Origin: Castanea sativa
Taxonomy: Eukaryota > Streptophyta > Magnoliopsida > Fagales > Fagaceae
Assembly (NCBI RefSeq): GCF_040712315.1
Contig: NC_134015.1
Coordinates: 15,943,095 to 16,007,094 of the forward strand
Length of the DNA: 64,000 bases
Direction: 5' to 3'
Every line of letters begins with the position of its first letter. The stretch's first letter is position 1. Below the pieces are notes generated by a model. That model ran no database searches and was not told the origin of the DNA. It worked only from the letters and a program-made list of their open reading frames with translations. This document shows, one piece after another, positions 34,022 to 46,976 of the stretch. Made by a program: the position numbers and the translations under genes.

Positions 34022-36381
34022 ACCTATGTTGATTTCCTTTTGAGGCCTGACACTTGCTTTTTTACTTTGACGACAGTGATGCAGATATGGAATATTTTTA
34101 GTTTGCTGGTTATGTGAAATTAACTTCTTGTATGCTGTTCTTCTAGTATTTTCTCTTTACTGTGCGTCTTACTAATTCTCTTCAAGGAATTTTCCTAGTG
34201 GGCATTTGTTTTGCATATAATTTCATATAGAGCCTAGCCAAAAAATATTTACTGGCTTAGCATTGCTGTTTGTTCATCACTGTATTTCCATTTTATATTA
34301 TTGCATTTGTTGGGATGGTGAACATGTCAGTCTAAGCTGGAGGGAAGTACACAGAGTAGGCAACAGGTTTGACAAACCTAATGCAGCATATTATGGCACT
34401 AGCAGATGGTTTCCATGCTGACAGTCCTCAGGGAGACTCATTTTCCTGTGTATGAGTGAAGGTAGTCTTGAATGCTATGTGACTCATATTTTGGTATCAC
34501 TTATTCGTCTTTTGACTGCTCATGGTCAGGTGTTCTTTTAAACAATGAATTTCTATGTAGTTACAGTTTTGTTAGGTCTTCTTACCCAAAATAAATGCTT
34601 TGTAACTGAATGTTATAATGCTCAGATTTGGACTATTTGTGCCTTATGGGCAGAAAATGGTTGAGCAACCATTATATATGATATACACACTAATTGTTCT
34701 CCTGCGCCAGTGGATGGCTAGATATGAAGGCAAAATCATGTGATATGCATAGTTGCATGCTTTTCTAAAATTTCCAACGTACTCTCTTTGGGGTGGGGAT
34801 TACAATACAATTGTATCCCCGAATCGAAGGCCATGGGCTGATCACCAAGAACTATTGAACCTCCCTCCTTTTGGGGAGAGGCAGGAAGTGCTAGTCAACC
34901 CACAGGCCGATGACTGCTGACATGAATCAGAAGTTTCTTATAGTTCCCTTAATACCAATTTTTCAAATAGTTTCATACTTCCATTGTACACATGCGCATG
35001 TACACCCATATTTATTTTGTTTTATATGCGCATAATTCATGACCTTACTTCTACCCCCATTTTTTGAAGGAAGGCCTTTTGAGCCATCATTGGTCTATGT
35101 ATGATGCTGTGGTATGGCTTCCAAGTAATGAACCCAATTACCCAATGAATGACTAAAATATACTTGCTATAGTTTTTGTTATTGTTTTATTATTTGCTAA
35201 GAACTTGTTATATGAATTAATGATGCTTCTTTTCGTTCATTTCAGGTGTGGCTCAACCTAACTACTTGGCAAGCTAGCTAGGCCAGCTTTGAGCATAAAG
35301 AGCAATGTTGAGAGGCTGAAGGGTGTAAATACGTTAATATTTGCTAAGTTGAAAGGTTTCTGTTGTCAGTGTCTTTCTTAAGAGTGCATCTGAAATCCAT
35401 TACTAATTATTAAGTAAATCGTATGATTATTAAATGGATTACAAGTAAATCTTTTGAACTGCCACCTAACAATTTGAAAGGATTTCTTCCAAACGATATT
35501 GAAGAAAATTCTCGATTAAAAAGATTGAAGGATATCAAAACCCATCAAGGCAAACGTTACCTAGGATCCTTATATACTGCAATTTGGTTTTTATAGTGAA
35601 CATGATCACATTTCTCCTTACATTGATCATTTCCCTAACCAATATTTCATTCAGTGCTTTTGGCACTCCACAACGTTGAGAAAGTGAACAAGTTCACACC
35701 CTTGTATATATATTATAAAAATCATTCTCCTACAATACAGTACAAGTCTTAAAGTCAGATTTGATGGATTTTCTAGTCGAGGTAGAACACTGAGTAAAGG
35801 CATCTTAGGTTTTAACTTTTTTGCTAACAAGGACTCTAAAGTCCACAATGAAGTCCTTGACTGAAATTGTAATCAGAGGTTAATTATCCTTGAATTGCTT
35901 TTAGAGAAAATGAGCATCCTTAAAAGTGTCCCATAGGGGTATACAACTCCAGCTGAAACAAATTTTTTACAAAGTTCGTATCTAATATGTCTAGTGTGAC
36001 CTGTACAAGGAAAAACCACTGCCCCAAAATTATGTTACCAATTATAAAATATACTAATCTTCAAAAACATTTTACACCCTAATTATCAGATGATCTACGT
36101 CCAAAAACATCATCCGCCCTACTTATGATAGGTCTAAGTCAGCTCTGTCAATCTCCCCCCGCCTGCAAGCTCTGTGAGTTCATCATTCAAACATCTTTAA
36201 TCACGTTTTACCCAGACTCTATTCACCCATTACTGCAAGTCCCCTCCATCGACTCAATTGCATTACTTAAGAATAGAAGAAAGCACATTCCATGACATAT
36301 CTATACAGGACCCCCAAGAGACTCGCTGGCAAATACCAATATTTCAGAACCATATATTGCTACTGACAGTGTGCCAATTAA
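34022..36381. other. convergent intergenic region and 3' UTRs
   Basis: Lies between the stops of the PPR gene (+) and MED14 (-). No coding frame stands out. A polypyrimidine-AG at about 35232-35246 followed by GTGTGGCTCAACC could be a 3' UTR splice acceptor of the PPR transcript, but this is weak. Confidence 0.5.
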
Positions 36382-39300
36382 TCACGTTGACCCAGAGCTT
36401 GCTGTAACCCCACCACCATCCCTTAACCCTTGAAGGAACGAATGCAGTGTTCTTTGCACACTATCTGCAACTATTCTCAATCTACCTTGACTAACATCTG
36501 CTGTTGAAGATCCATTAACCTCCACAGCTCGAGCCACCCTCAGTCTACATTTCTCCCAGTCATCAACACGGAACCAGCAAGCTCGGCCTCCATGGCTTCC
36601 TTCCATACCAAGAAAAGACACATTCTGGTTTTCTCCAAATGAATATCTTAACCTAACAGAAACACAGTAGGGCAACCAGGCAGCACCACCAGCGGCATTT
36701 ATGTGAGGTATGTGTGCAGGATCCAGAACAACAGTGAGAGCAAAATCAACAGAATTATGGGGCCGATCATAATGGATATTGCTTTTCGCTACAGATGAGT
36801 TCTCAGAGTTTTCTTCCGTACTCAACCCTGTGTGATTTTCAAGACATAATTCAATACGTGGTTTCTGCGCAGGGGCTAAGTCTCCACCTTGTACCTGGGC
36901 TAATCCTTTTTTCCATGCTATTAATTTCAAGAATTCTCTTAGAATTGATATGGGTAAGGTGAGAAGAGTAATGAATGAGGCAACACGTGAAGCATCATAT
37001 GGCTCCGATGCAACACGACGGCTGAAGTAGTCACATATCTCACTAATTTCAGATTGAGTAAGTTCCTCCTGTGCAGCAGCAGAGTTTGGCTGCTGTTGTT
37101 GTTGCTGCTGTTGATGATGGTGGAAGCGCTTCACACTGAGGACTTGAAGAAGAAGTTGAACTCTATGGACACTTACAGCAAATACATAGCCCCTGCAAAA
37201 AGGCATGCAATCAGATTTAGGAATCATATGACTTGAGAATGTAAGATGAGCAAGGAATTAGCAATTATATTTCTACATTATCCAAGCAGCATTAGAGGGC
37301 TTCCATTCCCTTATACAATGCAACAACTTATGAGAACACAAGCTTTCAAGAATTTTCTTTTTTCTAATTCATGGCTTTAACACCTCAAATTGCCAACAAC
37401 AGAAGTGAAGTGTGGACAAGGTCCAAGCAATCAATTCAAAAACAACCAAAAAGGGTGGGGATCAAGATACAATTATGAATTTGAGGGTAACAACTAACAA
37501 CTACATACAAGAAGTTGTATAATACAAACAAACAAAAACAGAGTAGATCAGGTATCTCAATACCGATGGAGAAGGTGTCTTGTAAAAAAGTTTTACATCC
37601 ATATATCAGAAAATTGACACACACAACATGGTGAAATTTGTGAGGAGAAAACTGGAATTGATAAATAAATCCACTAAAAGAATGTTTAAACATTTTTCAA
37701 GTTGAGTAGTGTCAAGTTTCAACAGATCTACACATGATATGGCCTAGAGAACAATGATCTATGTCCTAAATGTTCCAGGGCCAACCATGTGCAGATCAAC
37801 AAACAAACTATCCACATCTCAACACTATAGAATCATCATGCCAAGAGATTTGACATTAAGCCATAAATGGGGAGGCTACATCCTAAACTCCTAATGGTAT
37901 AAGAAGCCACATCCTTACATTACAGCCATAAATCTTTTAATCTTCCCATTTTTTATAAACCCATTGATGTTCCATCTTAAAAAGCCCAATTTAAGAATTC
38001 CACTAGTTAGTAATCACACGCACATCTGTGCTTTCATTTTGATGTCATCAATGATAATATGAAGAAATTGAAACTAAGGCCCCGTTTGGTGCACCCACTT
38101 AAACACATGTTTTCAGTTTTTAAACAACATTACACGTGTTTCCACACACTTTTCCACCTATACATAATTCCACACATGTTTTCAAACAACAAAACACATG
38201 TTTTTAAGTGCATGTACCAAACACCCCTAATTCGCAGAGCACACCATGTAAGATCATGGGCACCATTCTCTAAATAACATAAGGAGAAACAAAACGTAGA
38301 AAAAGGAAGGTTTTTAAGATGTGAACAGAAACAGCCAAAACAAACAGGAAACTATCTTACCCTACAAAGAAGCGCAAGGCAGGCTGCTCCTGGTCCAAAT
38401 TTAGAAGTGCACCTTCATTGTCTTTCAAAATTGATCCTAGGATCTCTTTCAAAAGATTTGGTAGCTGGGCAAAGAGCCATAGCACTCCAAGGTACTTGAG
38501 TATACCTCTTAGAACCTTCTTTAGTGCAACCAGAGGAACCCAACCACCTCCATACCCTCCATCATCCCCGAGACCAATAATGGCAGTATTCAGTTCACCT
38601 CGCAGATGTGCAGGGACACTTGTGCCTGGGGATCTACGTAAAGCCACTCCAGAGCCCATAACAGCTAAATTTGAAGGTCCTAGAGCATTTCCCACACGGT
38701 TTATACCAGCTACTTGGTTTGCTGCCCTAGACATTGCAGCAGAACTAGGGAGGTTAACTCGGTTTCCATTGGCAGCAGACAATTGAGCAACTGTACTTGG
38801 GTTTTGACCATTTGAATTTGCTAGCCCAGCCATCTGTTGCGTACTGGCGAAATTAGGATCTAAACAATTGAGCTCTTGGGCAACATGCTCCATAATAAAA
38901 GGGCGAAACTGTGGACATGGCAATGACCCTCCAGCCGCAGAGCCCCCCTTCGCCGGTGTTGCCGGTTGCAACCACACCTGATCTCCAGCAAAGCAGCGCA
39001 TGTCAACCGCAAAGTGCTTACGATATATGATTCGTATCCAGTAAGGACCACGTAGCACAACTGAGACATCAATAGGCAACAAAGAGCTTGGAACAATGCC
39101 TGGGCCACCACGCCCAGCAGCATTTAACATTGGGGCTCCATGAAGGCTGTGATTGGGAGGACCTGTAGCTGAAGATGGAGTTGGGTTCCCTGGAGGAACA
39201 GAGGTAGCCTGACTAACATTTGTTGTCGAACTGCCAGGCAAGAGACCTGGAGATGTTATGTACCCTGGCTGTTTTGGGAAAGCTACCCCAGGGACCCCTG

Positions 39301-42300
39301 GAACAGGACCAGCTCGTGCTGGTCGAGTTGCACCTGAAAGAGCATGCAAGGGCCCTGTAGTGAGGCGAATGCAGTCCAAAAGTGATGCAACTTCAGCTCC
39401 ATTTATGAAATCTTCCAGAAACTGTACAGAACAGAAAAGGCTTCATATACACACCAAAAAAAAAAAGGCTTCATATATAAATTCACAGGAAAATTTTGCA
39501 TTTTTTTTTTGTGGGGTGGGGGAAGAGCTACATATCTTATTGTCAATAATAAACACAAATATAAAAGTACTAGGAATTAAAGGAAAAAAGATAATCTTGC
39601 ACAAAACATCTTGACATTTCACAGGATTTACTGTTCTAAATAACAACGCTGGCACATAACATAAATCCATTTCTGAAATTCCATGAAAACATGGTTGCAC
39701 TGTCCTTGATAATGAAATTTTCTGGAAAGGGTGCAAGCTGAAAAAAGTTCTGATGTATAAACATAAGGAGGAGTGAAGAAAGCAAAAGGGCAAAAAAAGA
39801 CTTAAACATGCTACAGTAGAGAAAAGACTAGGCCAGATACAGGCATAAAAGCCAGCACAATGCAGAGTGCATATGAAGCACAAATTCAACTCTAGATTGA
39901 TCCCAAAAGGATAAGGAAATTATTCACACCACTTTCTGATCCCCAGCCCCCCCCCCCCCATGCACGGGCGGGCACCTGCCCCCTCTGACCCCCCCCCCCC
40001 CAAAAAAAAGAAAAGGAAAATAAAAGAATTTAAAGAAAAAAGAAAAAGTGATACACAGTTAAATAAAATTGAACAAACCTTTGTATGCGGCCAAAGTTGG
40101 TCAGGAGAAACATGCATTGTGCAACCCTCTTTACCTGATTCCCACTCAACAACAAAGCGAGCAAGAACACCTGAACCAAAACTAAACCACAAGCTCATTA
40201 GTCCCACTGCCTCGATTCTAAATGCCCTTCTCATCTGCTCTGACAACTTATCAGCTGTCTCAAGAGCACATTTGGCTCCAACTGGTGTTTTAACATCAGA
40301 GTTTGCACTGCACTCTTCTGGTTTCTCATCTGCTCTTACTCCAAGGAGTTTCCGCATGCCAAGGGCAAACATTCTTGCATTAGAGAGCCTTCGGATATCA
40401 GCCACCAACTTCTTTATACTGTCAGCCTCAACCGATTGATAACTCAGAACAACACCATCTGGATCATATCGAATATGTGAATCGATATCAGATGTATTGG
40501 CTATGCGAACGCCAGAACCCCATGGTGTACTACTGCTTCCTTTCTGAAGCTCCCATAAATCCCTGAAGTGCTGATCATTTATTTTGACGTCCCAATGCAT
40601 GCTTCCGGGTCTGCCAAGCCGCAAGCAAATGTGTTGCCATGAGTCACCTCTAGCAAATGGAAGCCGGAACCAGATGTTGGAGGATGCATTTCTTAACCCC
40701 ACCTCTTCAACATAAGGGATCTCTAGTGCCTCCATCTGGCTAGTCAGTCTGGCATGCTTGATACAGAGTGAACAGTGTCTGACCACTTGAAGCAGAGCTG
40801 AAACATAAATGCTGGAAGGCACATTGCCTTTATTTGCTTCAGCTATAAGATTCCCATAGCTATATCCTTCACTTTTAGCAACCATCTCTGTTGATAAAAG
40901 TGCCTGAGATGAAGGCTGTTGAGAATGAGTGGGCTCCGAGATTTTCCTTCTCTTATAAAATCCTGTATTTTCTTCGAGACCTTGAAGCGATGGAATTGAA
41001 CTCAAAATATCTGAAACCATACGCTTTCGAGGATTTTTATCATGCTTGGAAACATCTTGACTAGGACTTTGACAAATTGCAGGTTCTGGCGTATGGGCTG
41101 AAACAAGGCCAATCTCTAGTCAAACATTGATATCTAAACAGTAGAACTGAACCGGGAGAGAGAGAGAGAGAGAGACAGACAGAGAGAGAGAAAAAAAAAG
41201 GTATATATCCCAACTTAATGTAGATAAACACGGAGAAGGAATCTTACATACGGGAGTTGTAGTACATGAACTCGATCCAGCAACTCTGAAAGATCCAGTT
41301 AGAGGCCTGGTAGGTGAACTTCTAAGTCCATTAGGTTTTGCACCTGGCACAGGCATTCGAGGGCCAGCGGTTCGGGAAGGAGATAATAGTCGAACTGAGC
41401 GACTCCCATACACTGAATCCTTTGAAGTATCATTTAGCAATCTGAGCTGATCTTCATCCGTTGTGGCCTCAACCGAATGTGGAGATCTAAGTGAAGCCAA
41501 ATCCTGCTCAGACTTTGAGGCTGATAGCTTTTTTAAAGTTGCACTCCTTCCTGCGACAGAAGATAGTGAACCAACTGAATTGGACTGCACAGGGCCCTTC
41601 AAATTGCCCGATGAATACAAAGATCCATTATAATGAGTTGCCATACTCGAAACTTTTGCAACATTATTAATCTGTGATATCTGCATACCTCCCTCCCACT
41701 TAGGAGAAGGGGTTCCAGCTTTTATACTATGAAGATTCATTGGAGCAGAGCCAAAATGAGAAGCAGGAGATGTGTTGTACGATGAAGAGAGATTCTGAAC
41801 AGAGAATGGAGGCACAGATGACCCTTTCTCAAGTTCAAACACCTCATCAACAACAGATGAAAAACTAGAAGGAGGACACTCTGCAAGCTGCATAGAACTC
41901 TCAAGACCAATATCAGAAAGAAGACCAAGTTCAGAAGTCTGATTAGGACCTCCTGCACTAGGCAGAAAGGAATGTCGTTTTCCCCAAGTCAAGGAGGCTC
42001 AAATTCATTTCATCTTCAAGCATCTGCATCTGGCCAACATCAATATTCTTTATACGCATCACATTATTTAGGTCATTAAAAGAATGGGCTTTTCCAGATG
42101 GATCTTGCTGAGTCTCTAACAACTTAAACAGGGGTTTAAAATCCTTATCAAGTAACATCAACAGAAAATATGAGCTCCCACAGTCTGGAAACCCCATTAG
42201 CAACATAGATGAACCATTCCCAATGTTCTTGGGTACTTTAACTGCAGCAAAACCTTGCTCATATACCTGCAAGAACCAAATTATACAACCTTAAAGGATA

Positions 42301-45300
42301 TAAATTGAACCCGTAAGTTTTTTTTTAAATAAAAAAAATTAAAAAGTAATAATCTTTATTGAATAGGAAAGACTGTGTACGCATATATGAAGCTGGTGGT
42401 ATGTATAATTACTGATTCCTTTTCTTCTTCAACAGAAAGCAAAAAAGAACAAACATTTACCTCAAGGCCTAAAAACCTGCCAATAGATGCAAATAAATGC
42501 AGAGTACTTTTGCTTCTCAAGCTTATGAAAACCTCAGCTGCAGTCATGCTTCCTTGGTTCAAAGCTTCTTCACATTCTGTCAATACTGAAGGTTCAAGAA
42601 TATTCCGGGATGACTGAAGGAGAAAGCGACCATTCCTACAAGACACGAACACTTAGATATTCTACAGAAAATGATGAAATTGTATCCTGAAGCACCACAA
42701 AGTACAATTCAGAAGGGACAATTGTGTTTGCTTTTGTTTCTTCACTTTTTTCCTATGAAACGGATGACTATTTTAAAAGGAATAGGAAAAGGAAAAAGAA
42801 TCCATGAAAATTTTTCAATATCTTTTCTTTTGTAATGCCTAGCCAAATCAATTTTAACTGTGAGGACAGTTTTCCTTCATTTTCTCAACCAAAATAATAA
42901 AGCTTTTATCATGTTGCAGACCAAGTTAGCCCCAAATTAAACTGATGTCAATATAAGAAAACATAGAAGGTCACTATAGTTGTATGGGTAGAGGATACCT
43001 TATATTAATTCCAAGGGTAAAGAAAGATGAGCCATAGGCACGAACACGTAATACTTCCTGCCCCTCATAATCCCTAGTGCCAGACTTATTGTCCTTCTGC
43101 AGACAGAAATTCAAATAAAACAAAATCAATTTCAGGAGATTCATCCCTTTAAAAACAAAAAACAAAAGGAAAGCTCATGAGCTCTAGAGAGAAAATGCAT
43201 GAAAAAGAAGAAATAGACTCCTGACAACAGTATAGGAACAAAGACAAATAAATGAAAGATCCATGATGGAATTTTCCTGGTACAAAACCATCTTCTGCAA
43301 ACACATAAGAGATACCATGCAAATGTTTCATTTACAAACAAGAAAACAATCTCAACAGATTTGAAACAATACAAGGCACATGGCATTCAGCCAAATGAGA
43401 AACTTCAAAACATGAGCAATGATTCCATAATAAAAGTCAACTGACCTTTCTATAGTCAATATCAGGTTCTTCCAAGTGTGACTGAAGGACAACATCACCT
43501 ACCACTCGGCAAATCTGCAGATTTTTCCCCAGCTCTTTCTGAATTTCAAGCAAACGAGTATACCTATTACAACATATAGCTCTTAGTAGCAACTTCTCAA
43601 CATCAATGCAACTTTGGTCAAGAGAAAATTCTGCCTCCTTCCCAGTTAATGGATCTATAACAAATGTGCTATGAAGACACTTTATGTGCAGATCTGGTCC
43701 TGGCTCAATTTTAATAAATGGACATGATCCTGAGTCAGATGTCCCAGAGTTCTTATCAAAATCTAACCAGTATAAAACTTTTAATCCAGGTGTTCGGAGA
43801 CCAGATGAATCAGCTTCTCCGTCTGGATTCAATTGTGTGGAACCAGCACTCCCTCCATGACCTGTACTACCATCAGATATGAGCTCAAATCGAATTGCAT
43901 CTTTCCACCTTCCTTGTCGAAGAGCTTGTACTTGCCTTATGACAGTATCCATGACAAGTGCCACACAAAGCTCATGGAGAACTGTATATAATGTTATAAA
44001 TGGGTTTTCTGCTGCAGCCATTCTACGCTCTAGATCATCTCCAAGAGCATGCCGTCGCAATTCCTCCAGCTTCACAAGTCCACTTCTCTCACCAACCAGC
44101 AGTTCCAAATGTAATATCCTCCACATTGATAGATGTCCTCGGTAACCAAGCGTAACTAAAACCTTAAATTCCCCATCTACACGAAGCAGTGCAGTGCCAT
44201 CAGAAACTTTTACCTCAGAAATTTCTTTTGGCAGTGAAACTTCAAGTAATTTAGACCGCACAAGCGTGTCCAACTTCTTCAAAGCTGGCTTTTGCTGATC
44301 CTCAGTTAATGTGCTCTGAATACCCACGTTCTCTATACATTTTGGTAAACGCTCATAAGTCCCTGTAAGGAGGACTTCTATAGCAGAAGGCACATCATAG
44401 ACAGGAGCACGAGCTTGCTGTAGCCCCTCATGCATGAAAAACAATGAATCTGCAGCTTGGGTGAAACATGTATCATGACTTGATAGTGTGGATCCAAGTT
44501 GCTGACAGTACTGTATCAAAGGAACCTGCAGAGTAGGCCAGACACACGAAAAAGAAAATGCATTTAAAAACTTGTATAACCTCTCTTTTAAATATCTGTA
44601 ATTCTATAGAAATAAAGAATGTGAACAAATGAAGTTTTTTCAACCAAAACAACTAAAAAAGTAGAATTCAAAACTTCATATATTTGTTCATTTTCCTCCA
44701 TTCTTAACAACCAACCGGAGAAGAAAATTCTATCCACTTAAAACATCAATGAAACATCATTGGTTAATCACTTTCCAAAATAAATACTAAACCCATCGCT
44801 AATTTGAGAAGTGCAAGTGAACTGAGTTCAAAAAACAAATGTTATCCATTTTCTCAACAATTAAAAAGTTGATGGCTTAAAGCAAGTATAACGAATTTAA
44901 GCTGAAAATGTACATTTGAGTAGTTAAAGTCAACTGATAAAACTGAACTGAATTTGCTATTATTTTTTAACCTAGCTGGCTACTTGAGACAAACTCAGAA
45001 ATAGTCTTGGTTGAAAACCCCAACATGCAACCTAAATTCACATTTTCCAAAAAAAGAAATAGTTAATTAAAATATTGAAAATTGACATATTTAAAACATG
45101 CATTTAACAAAAGAACCTAAATTCACATATTCTTAACCTAATTAGAGGCTAAAAGACAGAAAAAATTACATTTTCCAAACAAAATTCATTTAAATTATCA
45201 AAGTCCACATAATTTAACCTGATTGGCCTTTAAGTCAAATCCTACTAAACCTTCCAAGCATAAAACCCAAAACCCAATTAAACTTACATTATCCAAATAA

Positions 45301-46976
45301 AAGTCACATATTTTGCAAGCATAAACTCAATCAAATTGACCTAATTGAGCCAATGGATCCAATGCATCAATAGAGAAACCTAAACTCCCATTTCTATCAG
45401 TTCCTTCATATTCTGCAGCAATGAAAGAAATGGCAAATCCAATTGAACCACCCAATTTCACATTTTGTTTATAAAAAATAAAGTTAAAAAAAAAAAAATT
45501 AGCCAAAATTAAGGAATCTCCAACCCTAATTGGTTAACATAAGATTGAATATAACCTAAATTCATAAAATTGCACCCTATTGAGCTACTTTTTTTTTTTT
45601 TTGATAAGTCACCCTATTGAGCAACTTAATGAAACACCCTTCCCAAATCAACAATAAAAGCCCAAACTTCCATTTCTTTCTACTTCTCAGCAACCAAATA
45701 TATAGAAAATCTGATTAAACCACAACCCAAATTAGCCTAAACAAATAACTCTTCCAACACTGATTTTTCACTAACCAAAACCCACAACTTGGCTGAGTCC
45801 AAAACACAATTTTCTTTGCATTTACTCCACTTCTCAGCAACCATTTCAAAATAAAATTAAACCATGCCAAGTCACAGTCTCTTAAAGATTGACCTAAATT
45901 TAAGCATATCCTCAATTATCCTAAAATTCATAAACCCTCGACCCTAATTTGCCACCAAAGCAAACATTCGCAACCCATCCAGGTCCAAAAGACAGTAGTT
46001 TTAGCAATTCTCTTTTCTTTTGAATTCTTCTTCTGGAAGATAAGCAACGCTTGTTCCAATCAAAACCACCCAAAAGTCACATTCTCTTACAGAATCAATG
46101 CAATTCAACCAGACTCAAACTATCCCAAAGTTCAAAAAGCCCTCAAACCCAATTGGCCATGAAATCAAACATTCACAACCCTTTCAGCAACAAAACACCA
46201 AATTTCACATTCTCTCTGCTCCTCCTCCACTTCCTCATCAACCAAATAAATAAATAAAAAAAACCCAAATCCAATTAAACCACCCAAAATAAAATCACCT
46301 TTTTTAAAAAAGAACCAATCCAAACCCAATATAAAAAAATAAAGAAAAACACCAAATTTCACATTCCTCCCCCAAACCCAAATCCAACTAATTCAACCCC
46401 AACACAAATAAACAAGAAATTCATAAAAATTTGTCACTAAAACCAATACACCCACACAAAAAAAAAAAATCCAAAATTTCAAAATCTCTTTGTTTCTAAT
46501 TCCACCAACCAATGAAAAAAAAAAAAAAAAAAAAAACTTCAGATTCAGTTAAAACAACTAATTCAACCCCAAAACCAATCACCCAAAAACACCAACAACC
46601 AAAAAAAAAAAAACCCAAATTTCCTCAATAGAAGGAACTAAATCCAAAAAAAATTGGACATTCTCTAACAAAAGGAACAAACTTTCAGAACCTGTTGGCA
46701 CCATTTGGCGAGGACGTTGAGGCGGAGCATGCGCTGCTGGGTTTTGACGATGTACTTGAGCAAATTGATCTTCCTCTCCGTATCCAGCTGCTGCGAAGCT
46801 TCGCTGGAAGACGACGACGACGACGTCGACGTCGATGTCGAAGACGACAACAACAGCGACTGAGACTTCTCCTTCTCCTTCTCCACCAGCTCCTTTAGGG
46901 CTATGAAGGAGTCCTCCGCCTCTCGGCCCACCACCCCCGAGATCTACACCGTTTGTTGCCCTAGCTCCGTCCCCAT
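36382..46976 (-). CDS. MED14: Mediator complex subunit 14 (MED14/STRUWWELPETER), eight exons, two frame breaks as read
   Basis: MED14 is the backbone linking Mediator head, middle and tail, a nuclear co-activator of RNA polymerase II; in Arabidopsis it is SWP. Exons on the minus strand: 46976-46692, 44525-43446, 43096-42999, 42635-42461, 42266-41248, 41097-40079, 39421-38361, 37192-36382, all with GT-AG borders and consistent phases. The predicted length is about 1848 residues, near the 1703 I recall for Arabidopsis. Key segments are LLKYIVKTQQRMLRLNVLAK and IQYCQQLGSTLSSHD (MED14 N-terminal domain), then a serine-rich middle (exon 5), RGPYWIRIIYRKHFAVDMRC (exon 7) and a histidine-polyglutamine run (exon 8, about 37090-37135). 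Two defects are seen: TAG at 46944-46946 (codon 11, where a glutamate is expected) and one extra base in exon 5 near 41978-41987, leading to a stop at 41958-41960. These may be assembly errors, a null allele or a recent loss. Confidence 0.93.
38078..38227. mobile_element. Tourist-like (PIF/Harbinger) MITE in MED14 intron 7 (150 bp)
   Basis: The ends GGCCCCGTTTGGTGCA and, inverted, GGGGTGTTTGGTACAT continue as ACTTAAA(C/A)ACATG. TAA lies on both sides (38075-38077 and 38228-38230). This is the TIR style and target duplication of Tourist MITEs. Confidence 0.88.
39942..40003 (-). other. poly-G clusters in MED14 intron 6
   Basis: On the transcribed-sense strand there are two runs of about 12-13 G plus GGGGGC and GGGG within 60 bases, so the intron RNA could form a G-quadruplex. 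It lies about 75 bases inside the donor side of the 657-bp intron. Confidence 0.75.
41155..41177. repeat. (GA)n microsatellite in MED14 intron 5
   Basis: About 11 AG units in a 150-bp intron (41098-41247), next to ACAGACAGAGAGAG. Confidence 0.85.
41978..41987 (-). other. MED14: one-base gain in MED14 exon 5
   Basis: The coding strand reads CTTGACTTGGGGAAAACGAC. Upstream the frame gives NLSLLDLGK. Downstream the conserved HSFLPSAGG is one frame off. Exon 5 is 1019 bases where the flanking phases require 1018. Either one T of the TT or one A of the AAAA is in excess. Confidence 0.85.
44526..46691 (-). other. MED14 intron 1 (2166 bp)
   Basis: Donor CAACAG|GTTCTG and acceptor CTCTGCAG|GTTCC. 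It is AT-rich with long A runs on the plus strand (for example 46514-46536) and no recognisable inserted gene. A CT/A-rich stretch at 45590-45603 may be a short retroposed tail. Confidence 0.7.
46944..46946 (-). other. MED14: in-frame TAG at codon 11 of MED14
   Basis: Counting from the ATG at 46976, the reading is MGTELGQQTV then TAG, then ISGVVGREAEDSF in frame. A G-to-T change of a glutamate codon would explain it. The next in-frame ATG is codon 83 (46730). Confidence 0.85.

Noticed and set aside
38418..38786. 122-codon plus-strand frame
   Set aside because: Shadow of MED14 exon 7 on the opposite strand. The same applies to frames at 39960-40439 (exon 6) and 43879-44145 (exon 2).
46695..46898. 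67-codon arginine-rich plus-strand frame
   Set aside because: Shadow of the serine/threonine-rich part of MED14 exon 1.
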